Assembly: GCF_000359605.1 (NCBI RefSeq)
Contig: NZ_APML01000003.1
Span: 18,868 to 82,867, forward strand
Direction: 5' to 3'
Length of the DNA: 64,000 nt
Source: Gracilibacillus halophilus YIM-C55.5
Lineage (GTDB): Bacteria; Bacillota; Bacilli; Bacillales; Amphibacillaceae
Shown here: one piece after another, positions 18,874-26,837 of the stretch
How positions within the stretch are numbered: position 1 is the stretch's first letter
Layout: each line of letters opens with the position of its first letter
Program-made: the position numbers and the translations under genes
The notes under the pieces: generated by a model
The model's database searches: none
What the model saw: only the letters and a program-made list of their open reading frames with translations
Told to the model about the DNA's origin: nothing

Positions 18874-19659
18874 ATGAATAATTCTTTCTTTACAACTCGG
18901 AAGCCGGATTTTATGATTATTGGTCAGGGGAAATGTGGTACTACATCTCTTTTTAATTATATTAGGAAGTATGCTAAGAATTTTGTTTCACCAAAGCAAA
19001 AAGAAATATATTTTTTTTCTGATCTTTATGATAATGGTTTGAATTATTATGAAAGATTTTTTCCATTTAAAATAAAACCTCAGGATGTTACTGGTGAAGC
19101 AACACCTCAATATCTTTTTCATCCATTAAGTGCTAAACGAATTGCTGAAACTTATCCTAATATAAAACTAATAGTTATGCTAAGAAACCCAATAGATAGA
19201 GCATATTCACATTATAATTTTATAAATAATTCAAATAAGACAGTGGGTTTCGATTATTTATCCTTTGAGGAAGCTATTAAAACCGAAGATAAGAGATTAG
19301 CTGGTGAGCTAGAAAAAGTACTGAACACAGGTAAATATACTTATAAGTACAAATATTATAGTTATTTAACACAAGGCATTTATTATAAGCAACTTATTAA
19401 TTGGTTTAATCATTTTCCTAGAGAGCAATTTTTAATTTTAAAAAGTGAGGACTTTTTCGTAAATCCAAATATGGTGTTAAAACGTGTGTTTAATTTTCTT
19501 AATCTTAATTTCAAAAATAATACTGAATATATTTATAGAGTTTATAACCAAACAGATTATGAAAAAATAAATCCACGGACAAGAGAATTTTTAAAAGAAT
19601 ATTTTTTTGAATATAATAAAAAATTATCTCAGTTAGTGGGAATAAATTTTAATATTTAG
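18874..19659 (+). CDS. Sulfotransferase, heparan sulfate N-sulfotransferase-like
   Basis: The 261-residue protein has the two PAPS-binding motifs of P-loop sulfotransferases: the 5' phosphosulfate loop FMIIGQGKCGTTSLFNYI (residues 13-30) and the 3' phosphate site IKLIVMLRNPIDRAYSHYNF (about 96-115). Such enzymes transfer sulfate from PAPS to carbohydrate or other acceptors. Its position between flagellin modification genes and fliD suggests sulfation of a flagellar glycan; that is inference. RBS GAAGGAGAAA precedes ATG. Codon use is AT-rich like the neighbouring glycosyltransferase and unlike fliD, suggesting a transferred islet. Confidence 0.85.
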   Translation: MNNSFFTTRKPDFMIIGQGKCGTTSLFNYIRKYAKNFVSPKQKEIYFFSDLYDNGLNYYERFFPFKIKPQDVTGEATPQYLFHPLSAKRIAETYPNIKLIVMLRNPIDRAYSHYNFINNSNKTVGFDYLSFEEAIKTEDKRLAGELEKVLNTGKYTYKYKYYSYLTQGIYYKQLINWFNHFPREQFLILKSEDFFVNPNMVLKRVFNFLNLNFKNNTEYIYRVYNQTDYEKINPRTREFLKEYFFEYNKKLSQLVGINFNI

Positions 19660-19689
19660 AAATTATCTTAATAATTCCTTCTTGTTAGC

Positions 19690-19717
19690 TAAACAATAAA
19701 GTTATTAGTTCCGATAT
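19690..19717 (+). promoter_or_regulatory. Sigma-D promoter of fliD
   Basis: TAAA (19690-19693), a 16-nt spacer and TCCGATAT (19710-19717) match sigma-D with one mismatch, 36 bases before the fliD start. Confidence 0.65.
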
Positions 19718-19753
19718 AAATAATAACAATCTATGAAAACGAGGAGTGTGTGT

Positions 19754-21328
19754 ATGGCGTACAGTGTAAATACTTCCAATCGTGTCACAGGTCTTGCATC
19801 TGGTATTGATACCGAAAGCATGGTTAAGGAATTAATGAATGCCGAACGGAAGCCATTAGACAAGATGAACCAAGACTTGAAATGGCAAACGTGGAAGCGT
19901 GATGCTTATCGAGAAGTGAATAAACTGTTTTCTGAATTAGATCAAAAAGTGTTGGATATGAAACTAGAAAGTACCTATAGTCAAAAATCAACTTCGTCTA
20001 CGAATTCAAGTGCAGTTACAGCTTCTGCTACACCTTCTGCATCATCGGGATCTTATCAAATCGAAGTGAATCAACTAGCCACTTCGGCCATTAACATGAG
20101 TGAGTCCACTATATCGGGAAGCTCAAAAATTGATGCAGACGGGAAATTAAGCGAGCAAGATTTTGCTGGTTCTAATATTACCGGTGATGGTTCATTTAAT
20201 ATTACGTATTATAATGAAAATGGCGAAGGTCAAACGAAAAATATTTCATATTCAGCGGATGAATCGTTAAACACTGTATTGGATCGCATCGGTTCAGAAA
20301 CGAATAATGAAATCCGTGCGAGTTATGATGAGAATAGTGATAAAGTGATTTTAGAACGAACAAAGACAGGAAACTTTAACAAATCGGATGAATTTTTAGG
20401 TGCCGAGATTGGTTTTGACGGGCAAAGCGGTTCTGACTTTCTTGTTGATACATTACAAGTTAAAAATGGTGAACAACAAGATGATGGTTCTTGGGATAAA
20501 GTCGAAACGGGTGGTACTGACGCTTCTTTTTTATACAATGGGAAAGAATTTACACCTCATGAAAATTCTTATGAGATAAATAACATTACCTTTAATTTTC
20601 ATGGAACAACACAAGAGAATTCTCCAGCAACAGTGACAGTAAATGAAGATGTGGAATCCAGTTTTGAACAAATTAAAGGATTCGTTGAAAAATATAATGA
20701 AGTCATCGACGAAGTGAATGGAAAATTAAATGCAGAAAGAAACCGTGATTATCAACCGTTAACTGATGCACAGAAAGACGAAATGTCTGAAAATGAAATC
20801 GAGTTGTGGAATGAAAAAGCGAAAAGCGGTATGCTACGCAATGATTCGATTCTATCAGGTGGAATGAGTTCGATGCGTAGAGATTGGTATAGTACAGTTG
20901 ATAATGATGGAGCGTTTCAACATTTAAGTGAAATTGGAATTTCTACGACTTCTAATTATATGGATGGCGGTAAATTAGAAATCAATGAAACGAAATTAAA
21001 AGATGCATTACGTGAAGATCCGGATTCGGTTCATAAACTATTTTCGAACGATGTGGAAGGTTCTGGTCGAGGGATCATTAACCGACTGGAGGATTCTATG
21101 GACCAAACGATCAATCGTGTGGAAGAGCGTGCGGGTAAAGCTGGTGCGACGCTTCAAACCTATACATTAGGTCGTCAAATGGTAGAAGCGCAATCAGAGA
21201 TTTCAGATTTTGAGGAGCGTTTAACTCAAGTTGAAAATCGTTATTGGGATCAATTTACACGGATGGAACAAGCGATTCAGCAAATGAATGCACAGTCTAG
21301 TCAATTGTCACAAATGATGGCGCAATAA
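19754..21328 (+). CDS. fliD: FliD, flagellar filament cap
   Basis: The 524-residue protein has the FliD N-terminus (NRVTGLASGIDTESMVKELMNAERKPLDKM) and C-terminal coiled region (GATLQTYTLGRQMVEAQSEISDFEERLTQVENRYWDQFTRMEQAIQQM). FliD caps the growing filament and helps flagellin fold. ATG at 19754 is supported by the RBS GAGGAG (19741-19746). In B. subtilis fliS and fliT follow directly; here they lie almost 13 kb away at 34.3 kb. Confidence 0.95.
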   Translation: MAYSVNTSNRVTGLASGIDTESMVKELMNAERKPLDKMNQDLKWQTWKRDAYREVNKLFSELDQKVLDMKLESTYSQKSTSSTNSSAVTASATPSASSGSYQIEVNQLATSAINMSESTISGSSKIDADGKLSEQDFAGSNITGDGSFNITYYNENGEGQTKNISYSADESLNTVLDRIGSETNNEIRASYDENSDKVILERTKTGNFNKSDEFLGAEIGFDGQSGSDFLVDTLQVKNGEQQDDGSWDKVETGGTDASFLYNGKEFTPHENSYEINNITFNFHGTTQENSPATVTVNEDVESSFEQIKGFVEKYNEVIDEVNGKLNAERNRDYQPLTDAQKDEMSENEIELWNEKAKSGMLRNDSILSGGMSSMRRDWYSTVDNDGAFQHLSEIGISTTSNYMDGGKLEINETKLKDALREDPDSVHKLFSNDVEGSGRGIINRLEDSMDQTINRVEERAGKAGATLQTYTLGRQMVEAQSEISDFEERLTQVENRYWDQFTRMEQAIQQMNAQSSQLSQMMAQ

Positions 21329-21358
21329 CGTAGACAATTTTTTTAGAAAAGGTGAAGT

Positions 21359-21727
21359 ATGGAGAAGCAAATACACTTAATGCAACATATTTTAGAACTC
21401 TCAGAAACAATGGATGAAGGCATGACGCATATTCACTCGCAATTAAAAGCAGGCAAACAGGATGAAACCGTATATTTATTTGAAGATTTTGTCCAAGCAT
21501 TTGCATCGATCGAAAATGCGATTGAGACGGTCGATGATGAGTTCAAAAATGATGAAGTGGATGAAAAAACAAAGGATGTTAAGAAGAACATTGAAGCGGT
21601 CGTGCAACTTTACGAAATGAAAGACTATGACAAAATCGTAGAAAATATGGAAAGCGGCTTGTTTCCAAATTTAAATGAATGGCGTTCCCAATTAGAAACA
21701 GCCTTCCAGCCACATACAATGAACTGA
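21359..21727 (+). CDS. Hypothetical flagellar-locus helical protein (122 aa)
   Basis: A 122-residue acidic, predicted all-helical protein that starts 30 bases after fliD with the RBS AAAAGGTGA and ends before a strong terminator, so it is probably cotranscribed with fliD. Its size and helicity recall a flagellar chaperone of FliS/FliT type, but the real fliS and fliT are present elsewhere in the window, and I do not recognise the family. A role in flagellar export is only suggested by context. Confidence 0.75.
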   Translation: MEKQIHLMQHILELSETMDEGMTHIHSQLKAGKQDETVYLFEDFVQAFASIENAIETVDDEFKNDEVDEKTKDVKKNIEAVVQLYEMKDYDKIVENMESGLFPNLNEWRSQLETAFQPHTMN

Positions 21728-21740
21728 GAATAGTAAATGT

Positions 21741-21769
21741 AAAGAACAGTATCTTGCTGTTCTTTTTTT
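21741..21769 (+). terminator. Intrinsic terminator after the fliD unit
   Basis: AAAGAACAG (21741-21749) pairs with CTGTTCTTT (21757-21765), followed by a T-run. Confidence 0.88.
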
Positions 21770-21851
21770 ATGAAAAAATTTTATATTCCCCCCTATTTTT
21801 TATTCCCATTTCCGTATAGATAGGTGAAAAGGCACAACAGGAGGTGACGGA

Positions 21852-22343
21852 TTGAAACGCATTGGCATTATATTATGTACTATTTTTCTAGTAGCTTGTG
21901 GTCAAAATGAACAATCGAATCAAGGGGACGAGTCGCCAACGAACGATGCAAGCTCACAAATTTTATATGAAAACGAAATATTTCAAATTGATGCTGTCGA
22001 AGGATGGCAGCTGGATGAACCATCTCAGAAAACGGATGGCAATGTCGTGTTTACATATGGCAAAACACAAGCGATTGTGACAACCGTTTCTAGCGATGAA
22101 TCGATGGATGAGCTGAAAAGTAAAGCGGTTGGATCTTTTTCAAATCATGTTGAAGTTATTGAAGAAAAAGAACAGTATCTAGCAGTCCAGACGAACCGAA
22201 AAGAAAATATTATCGGTGACATCTATTTTCATCAAGGGTCTAATCGTCACCTCATCGTCATTTTTATGACACCAGAAAAGGTACACGAGCAAAATCAAAA
22301 AATGATTGAAACCTTTCATCAATCAATTTCAATAAAAAACTAA
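21852..22343 (+). CDS. Putative lipoprotein
   Basis: The 163-residue protein begins with a lipoprotein signal peptide (MKRIGIILCTIFLVACGQ; lipobox LVAC, Cys16), so it is expected on the outer face of the membrane. The mature part is Gln/Asn/Asp-rich at first and then a compact alpha/beta domain. I do not recognise a family. TTG at 21852 is supported by the RBS AGGAGGTGA. A short gap separates it from the next secreted protein gene, with which it may form an operon. Confidence 0.78.
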   Translation: MKRIGIILCTIFLVACGQNEQSNQGDESPTNDASSQILYENEIFQIDAVEGWQLDEPSQKTDGNVVFTYGKTQAIVTTVSSDESMDELKSKAVGSFSNHVEVIEEKEQYLAVQTNRKENIIGDIYFHQGSNRHLIVIFMTPEKVHEQNQKMIETFHQSISIKN

Positions 22344-22362
22344 TGTAGGAGGAATGATCTGA

Positions 22363-23469
22363 ATGAAAAAAATCATGTTATTGGCTTCAGCAGGTATGTT
22401 TGCATTTGCTGGTCATGTATCAGCTGAGGAAGAAAATTCGGTGATCACACCAAAAGACGCTTTTTATGATACCTCACGAATGGTGGAAGAAGTTGAATTA
22501 GAGTTAACAGAGGATGATTCTGAGAAAACATTACTAGCTGACGAATTTGCGGATGATCGATTGAATGAAGTGCAAACTTTGATTGAGTCTGGTGATGTTG
22601 AAGAAGCGAATCAGTTGCTAGAAGACTATCAAGAGCAGGTGGCGCAATTAGAGGAGCAGTTAGAACAAGCGGGAGATCAACAAGATGAAACAACAGAAGA
22701 AAACGAAGATTCTACTGATGACACGCAAGAAGAGCCGGAAGAATCTGATGAAAATCAAGAAGAAAGCAACGAAGAGAAAGAAGAACAAGACCAGTCTGTG
22801 ACGGATAAGGTAGAGGAAAATTTACAGAAACGTTCGGAACAACTAGAATCCTTGTTAGAACGTGAAGATTTGCCTGAACAAGCGAAGGCAGGTATTACAA
22901 AAGCACTAGAAAACCAACAGAAAGCATATGAAAACTTTCTAGCAGCTCAAGCGAAAAGCGAAGATGAAGATAGTGAAGAAAATGAAGAATCTGAGAATAA
23001 CGAAGATGCTGAAAACGAAGAAGAAAGCACAGAAACTGAATCTGATGAAGTAGAAGATGAGCAATCAGAAATGGCTGAGAAAGTGGAAAAAGCGGAAGAG
23101 AAAGCTGAAGAAAAGCGAGAAAAAGCTGAGGAAAAACGTGAAAAGGCAGAAGAAAAAGCGGAGCGAGCGTTAGAAAAGGCTGAAGAGAAAGCAGAAAAAC
23201 AACAAGAAAAGGCAGAAGAAAAAGCGGAAAGAAAGCGTGAAAAAGCTGAAGAAAAATATGAAAAGAAACAAGAAAAAATAGAGAAAGCTTTAGAAAAAAA
23301 GCGAGAAAAAGCAGAGAATAAAGGGCGCGGAAATAAAGGCGAAGACGATCAAGGCGAAGATGAAAATGAGGATGACGAAGATGAGCAGGGCGAAGACGAA
23401 GATGATCAAGATGAGGATCAAGACGAGGAATCAGATGAGAATGAAGATGAACAAGGTGAAGATGATTAA
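22363..23469 (+). CDS. DUF5667-type secreted protein with a charged single-helix tail
   Basis: The 368-residue protein has a signal peptide (residues 1-21), a DUF5667-like helical domain (about 28-100, with TPKDAFYDTSRMVEEVELEL) and then a very long charged region: Glu/Asp-rich linker, repeats of EKAEEKREKAEEK-type heptads (about 240-320) that should form a single charged alpha helix, and an extremely acidic C-terminus. Its function is unknown. Secretion and the rod-like helix suggest a wall-spanning or matrix protein. It is 20 bases behind the lipoprotein gene and ahead of sigI. Confidence 0.75.
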   Translation: MKKIMLLASAGMFAFAGHVSAEEENSVITPKDAFYDTSRMVEEVELELTEDDSEKTLLADEFADDRLNEVQTLIESGDVEEANQLLEDYQEQVAQLEEQLEQAGDQQDETTEENEDSTDDTQEEPEESDENQEESNEEKEEQDQSVTDKVEENLQKRSEQLESLLEREDLPEQAKAGITKALENQQKAYENFLAAQAKSEDEDSEENEESENNEDAENEEESTETESDEVEDEQSEMAEKVEKAEEKAEEKREKAEEKREKAEEKAERALEKAEEKAEKQQEKAEEKAERKREKAEEKYEKKQEKIEKALEKKREKAENKGRGNKGEDDQGEDENEDDEDEQGEDEDDQDEDQDEESDENEDEQGEDD

Positions 23470-23558
23470 TTCCATCGACACAAAAATATAAAATTCGACT
23501 AATTTTTCAAAAAACTATTTACCCTTTCTGTTCTATCGCTTACATTAGATAGAGACAT

Positions 23559-23597
23559 AGGCTTTACCTGATATATGTGGTAAAGCCTTCCTTTTTA
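23559..23597 (+). terminator. Intrinsic terminator between the DUF5667 gene and sigI
   Basis: Perfect 10-bp stem AGGCTTTACC/GGTAAAGCCT (23559-23568 with 23579-23588), followed by TCCTTTTT. It lies only 30 bases before sigI and could also act as an attenuator in a sigI leader. Confidence 0.75.
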
Positions 23598-23617
23598 CAC
23601 GGTGAAGGAGAGGGCTT

Positions 23618-24313
23618 ATGAAGCAGCAAGAAATCGAGCAATGGATCCAAGCCATTCAAAATGGCAATGAAGAAAAGCGCGATGAAGTCATTCGTTATTA
23701 CGAGTCTTACATCATGAATGTGGTGGGGAAAATTTGTCGTCAATATAAAACGTGGAATGATGATGAGGCGAGTCTCGGATTAATTGCGTTTAATCGAGCC
23801 ATTGATACGTATCAACCGGAACACGGCCGAACATTTCTCAATTACGTGTACTTGCTGATTTATCGTGAACTTGTAGATTATTTTCGTAAAGAGAATCGTT
23901 ATCAAGAGATCATTGACCAGCAGGAACACGTGATTTCAAGCCAAGCGTATCAACAACAAGAAAAAAAGTTTGAATTAGCAGATGAAATTGTGGCGCTTCA
24001 AGATGAACTAGCCCCATTTTCGATCCAATTTCATGAATTAGAATCTGCTAGTCCGAAACATCAACGCACACGTAAGAAAATTTTTTATATGGCCAGTTGC
24101 TTTTATAAAGAAAAAGAACTCGTTGACCAGCTCTATCAACGAAAATGGTTTCCGATGAAGTCGTTTATTGATAAAACGGGTTTCCGTCGCAAAACGATTG
24201 AGAAATATCGTAAATACTTGATCGCAGTACTGATCATTTGGATGCATCCAGAATGGCGCTACTTACAATCATTTGTACAAAAGGAAGGAGGTGTAGGCGA
24301 TGAGAGGTCATGA
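23618..24313 (+). CDS. sigI: RNA polymerase sigma factor SigI
   Basis: The 231-residue protein has a sigma-70 region 2 (about residues 20-90, with LGLIAFNRAIDTYQPEHGRTFLNYVYLLIYRELVDYFRKE) and the C-terminal SigI domain (RRKTIEKYRKYLIAVLIIW). SigI governs heat-shock and cell-wall responses in B. subtilis and polysaccharide sensing in clostridia. It overlaps rsgI, its anti-sigma gene, by 14 bases, which fixes the pair. RBS GGTGAAGGAGAGG precedes ATG. Confidence 0.93.
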   Translation: MKQQEIEQWIQAIQNGNEEKRDEVIRYYESYIMNVVGKICRQYKTWNDDEASLGLIAFNRAIDTYQPEHGRTFLNYVYLLIYRELVDYFRKENRYQEIIDQQEHVISSQAYQQQEKKFELADEIVALQDELAPFSIQFHELESASPKHQRTRKKIFYMASCFYKEKELVDQLYQRKWFPMKSFIDKTGFRRKTIEKYRKYLIAVLIIWMHPEWRYLQSFVQKEGGVGDERS

Positions 24314-25448
24314 TATAACAGGGACCGTTGTTGACGTTGGTGAAAAGCAAATTGTTTTATTGGATGATGATGGTTCGTTTCACAATGTACCGCGACCCAA
24401 TCACTCATTTCCGCTAATTGGTGAACGCTATATGCATAAAGTGAAGCGCACACCTATTATGTCTTTTTCGAAGTGGGGCATATCAGTTGCTTCATTTGCG
24501 GTTATCCTTTTCGTCGCTTTCATGCAATGGCCTTTTGTAGACCGAGATCATGAGCCAGCCTACCTTCTTGCGGTGGATATTAATCCAAGTATTGAGTTGC
24601 AATTGAATCAAGAATTTGAAGTGATCGATGTCAGTGGCGTGAACCAAGATGGAAAAAAAATCATTGAAGAAATGACTTTTAATCACAGAAATATAGATCA
24701 AGCGATTGAACAGGTTGTTGAGCAATTGAAGCAATCTGGGTATTTATCATCTGATCAAAAAGCCCATATTACCGCAACATGGGTTCATTTAGCTGAAGAG
24801 GAGAAAACGACTGAACCGGAGATTGATCAAATGTTTTCCGAGGCATTACATGATCATCAAGTTTCAGCTAAAGTTGAGACGCTAAAGCAGTCGGAAAAAG
24901 ATTATCAAGAGCTGAAAGAGCAGCGATTAATGAAACAAGCTGTAGAAGAAAACGATACGGAAAAACAGAATGTATCTGACGAGGACGAGGAATCTCAAGA
25001 TGAAGACGCGCAATCTGAGCCATCAAAAAATAAACGTGCGCAAACTGATCCATTACAAAACAAACCAGCGCAATCTGAGTCATCTCAAAATGAACGCACG
25101 CAATCAGAGAAAAATACGCCAACAAAGCCAGTAAAAGAAAATCAGAAAGAAGAAAAAGCTGAGTCGAAAAACCAATCAGACAAAAAGAAGAAAAATGATC
25201 GCGGAAAACCAGTAAATAAATTAGATCCGCCGAAAAAAGATCAACCAAAGCGAGGAAATCCACCTGTAGAGAATAAAGCGGAAGATCAATCAGCTGAAGA
25301 ACAATCCAATCAGCCCGAGCCAAGTAATAAACAGAATCCAAAAAAGAAAAAAGATAATCAACAGATAGAGAAATCACCAAAAGATGCAAAGGGAAAGCAA
25401 AAGTCAGAAAAAGCGAAAAATAAGCCAGAGCGAAGCCAGAAAAACTGA
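24300..25448 (+). CDS. rsgI: RsgI, membrane anti-sigma-I factor
   Basis: The 382-residue single-pass protein has an N-terminal cytoplasmic RsgI_N domain (residues 1-55, GTVVDVGEKQIVLLDDDGSF), one membrane helix (about 60-80, ISVASFAVILFVAFMQW), a periplasmic-side domain starting with LLAVDINPSIEL, and a long Gln/Ser/Glu/Lys-rich disordered tail (about 215-382). The Asn-Pro pair in DINPSIEL is, from memory, the position of self-cleavage reported in RsgI proteins that primes regulated intramembrane proteolysis. RBS AAGGAAGGAGG. The last codons overlap the first unit of a family B repeat array, so the C-terminus may derive from the array. Confidence 0.9.
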   Translation: MRGHDITGTVVDVGEKQIVLLDDDGSFHNVPRPNHSFPLIGERYMHKVKRTPIMSFSKWGISVASFAVILFVAFMQWPFVDRDHEPAYLLAVDINPSIELQLNQEFEVIDVSGVNQDGKKIIEEMTFNHRNIDQAIEQVVEQLKQSGYLSSDQKAHITATWVHLAEEEKTTEPEIDQMFSEALHDHQVSAKVETLKQSEKDYQELKEQRLMKQAVEENDTEKQNVSDEDEESQDEDAQSEPSKNKRAQTDPLQNKPAQSESSQNERTQSEKNTPTKPVKENQKEEKAESKNQSDKKKKNDRGKPVNKLDPPKKDQPKRGNPPVENKAEDQSAEEQSNQPEPSNKQNPKKKKDNQQIEKSPKDAKGKQKSEKAKNKPERSQKN

Positions 25449-25520
25449 ACTGAGGCGAGAATTATCCCAGTGACGCCAGAAAATGAAACGAAGTCGAGAA
25501 CCTCACTAATTGAAGCGAAA
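25431..25520. repeat. Family B phased array overlapping the 3' end of rsgI
   Basis: Cores of the type GCCAGA/GCGAGA occur at 25436, 25456, 25476, 25495 and 25516. Steps are 20 bp except one 19/21 pair that keeps the overall phase. The first unit lies inside the last codons of rsgI. The rest fills the gap to the convergent LPxTA gene; no intrinsic terminator is seen here. Confidence 0.72.
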
Positions 25521-25558
25521 ACAACCGCAATGCGTATAGCAAGTAGACCTTCATCCAG

Positions 25559-26194
25559 TTATGCGGTTTTTCTAGCTTTTGCGTACAATAGGAGCAAGGT
25601 TCCAGCTGTGAATAGTACGGTTCCGACTAAGAAAAAACGGAATATAAATGTGGCGGTATCTGGCAAGTTGTCATGTGTAGGAATTTGACTATCGGATGAT
25701 AATGGAAAACTACTTTCTTGTGTGTCGCTATTACCTTCCGCTGAAATGATAATGTCGGCGTTTGTCGTTAATCCTTGATATTCATTCCCTAATTCTGATG
25801 GAAAACGGAGCTGAAAATGAAACGTTTCGTTGCTATTTGGTCGAAGAGTCTGTTCTGTTTGATTGGATAAATTGGCTAACGCATCATCAAATAGGACAGT
25901 CTCATTACTGTTGGTGATTTTTAACTTCAACGCTTGATATAATTGTTTTGACCCATCTGTGTATTGAACATCCATTCGATAGTGAACATCATGATTTGTT
26001 ACATTTGACAAAGAAAGCTTTCGATTCGCCCAGTCACCAGGTTTTACGTTTTCTAGCTGAAAAAGTTTGCCGTCAGCTGATAAATCACCAGAGATTTGAA
26101 TTAATGAATCTTGACTCGTTGCTGATACTTCTATGGGGGCATACAGTATTGTGAGTAGTGGGAGTAGCAACAACCAATAGCTAAAACGCTTCAT
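25559..26194 (-). CDS. TasA-like surface protein with LPxTA sorting signal
   Basis: The 211-residue protein has a signal peptide (MKRFSYWLLLLPLLTILYAPIEVSA), a domain sharing the TasA feature ENVKPGDWANRKLSLSN, and a C-terminal sorting signal: LPDTA, a hydrophobic stretch and a basic tail KARKTA. LPxTA is the target of class D sortases in Bacillus, so it is probably linked to peptidoglycan. It is the last gene of the tasA-tapA-sipW run and may anchor matrix fibres to the wall (inference). ATG at 26194 with the RBS GCAGGTG was preferred to ATG at 26242, which overlaps the sipW stop. Confidence 0.82.
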   Translation of the reverse strand: MKRFSYWLLLLPLLTILYAPIEVSATSQDSLIQISGDLSADGKLFQLENVKPGDWANRKLSLSNVTNHDVHYRMDVQYTDGSKQLYQALKLKITNSNETVLFDDALANLSNQTEQTLRPNSNETFHFQLRFPSELGNEYQGLTTNADIIISAEGNSDTQESSFPLSSDSQIPTHDNLPDTATFIFRFFLVGTVLFTAGTLLLLYAKARKTA

Positions 26195-26231
26195 ATTTAC
26201 ACCTGCCTTTTTGATAAAACGTGTCGTCAAT

Positions 26232-26837
26232 CTAGTTTTCATTCGATAAACGTTTTGTTTTATTATCTAGCTCACGGAAGATCTGCCAAATCGTTAATAC
26301 ACCGTAACCAAACAGAAAAGCGCCAGGCAAAATGAGTAAGAGAGATTGGCCGATACGTGATTGAATGTTATCAATAATATATCCGACATATGGGATAGTA
26401 AAGCCTGTGTATTCTGCTACAATATTTTCGGATTGCACCAGTTGTCGATCAGGCGCATCGTTATTGTCACCTTTTGTTTCGTATAATGTCTCGTCGCCAC
26501 TTTCCAAAACACGATGAATGCGGTGTGTAATCAGCTTTTCGGATTCATCGATAAATGTAATAATATCGCCTTTGTCTAGATGAGTTTCGCTGTTAAATTT
26601 TTTAACGGCAATGATTGATCCAGTTTGAAATGTTGGCTCCATGGAACCAGATAAAACGGCTTTTAGTTGATAACCGAATAGTTCAGCTTCACCACCGTTG
26701 AATCGAGTGATAATCACGAAGCTACTGACAGCGATAAGAACTGTAATTAAAATAGCAGTAACCGTATGACTAACGATTTTCTTTATCTGTGCTTTCTTGT
26801 TTTTCCTGAGTTGATACTTTTGGCTTCTTGGTTCCAT
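26232..26837 (-). CDS. sipW: SipW, ER-type signal peptidase I
   Basis: The 201-residue enzyme has an N-terminal membrane helix (about 24-50), the catalytic serine in LSGSMEPTF, the ER-type HRIHRV in place of the bacterial catalytic lysine, the KGDNN box, and a C-terminal membrane helix. In B. subtilis SipW processes TasA and TapA; the three genes are together here as well. ATG at 26837 lies behind AAGGTGA; the GTG at 26846 is part of that RBS. The gene starts inside tapA with a 68-nt overlap. Confidence 0.93.
   Translation of the reverse strand: MEPRSQKYQLRKNKKAQIKKIVSHTVTAILITVLIAVSSFVIITRFNGGEAELFGYQLKAVLSGSMEPTFQTGSIIAVKKFNSETHLDKGDIITFIDESEKLITHRIHRVLESGDETLYETKGDNNDAPDRQLVQSENIVAEYTGFTIPYVGYIIDNIQSRIGQSLLLILPGAFLFGYGVLTIWQIFRELDNKTKRLSNEN

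Noticed and set aside
14359..19659. Insertion sequence bordering the flagellin-modification islet
   Set aside because: No transposase gene or clear IS ends were found; only the 153-bp element remains as a possible mobile remnant.
25470..25688. Open frame on the + strand between rsgI and the LPxTA gene
   Set aside because: It consists of the family B array plus antisense of the LPxTA gene; no RBS.
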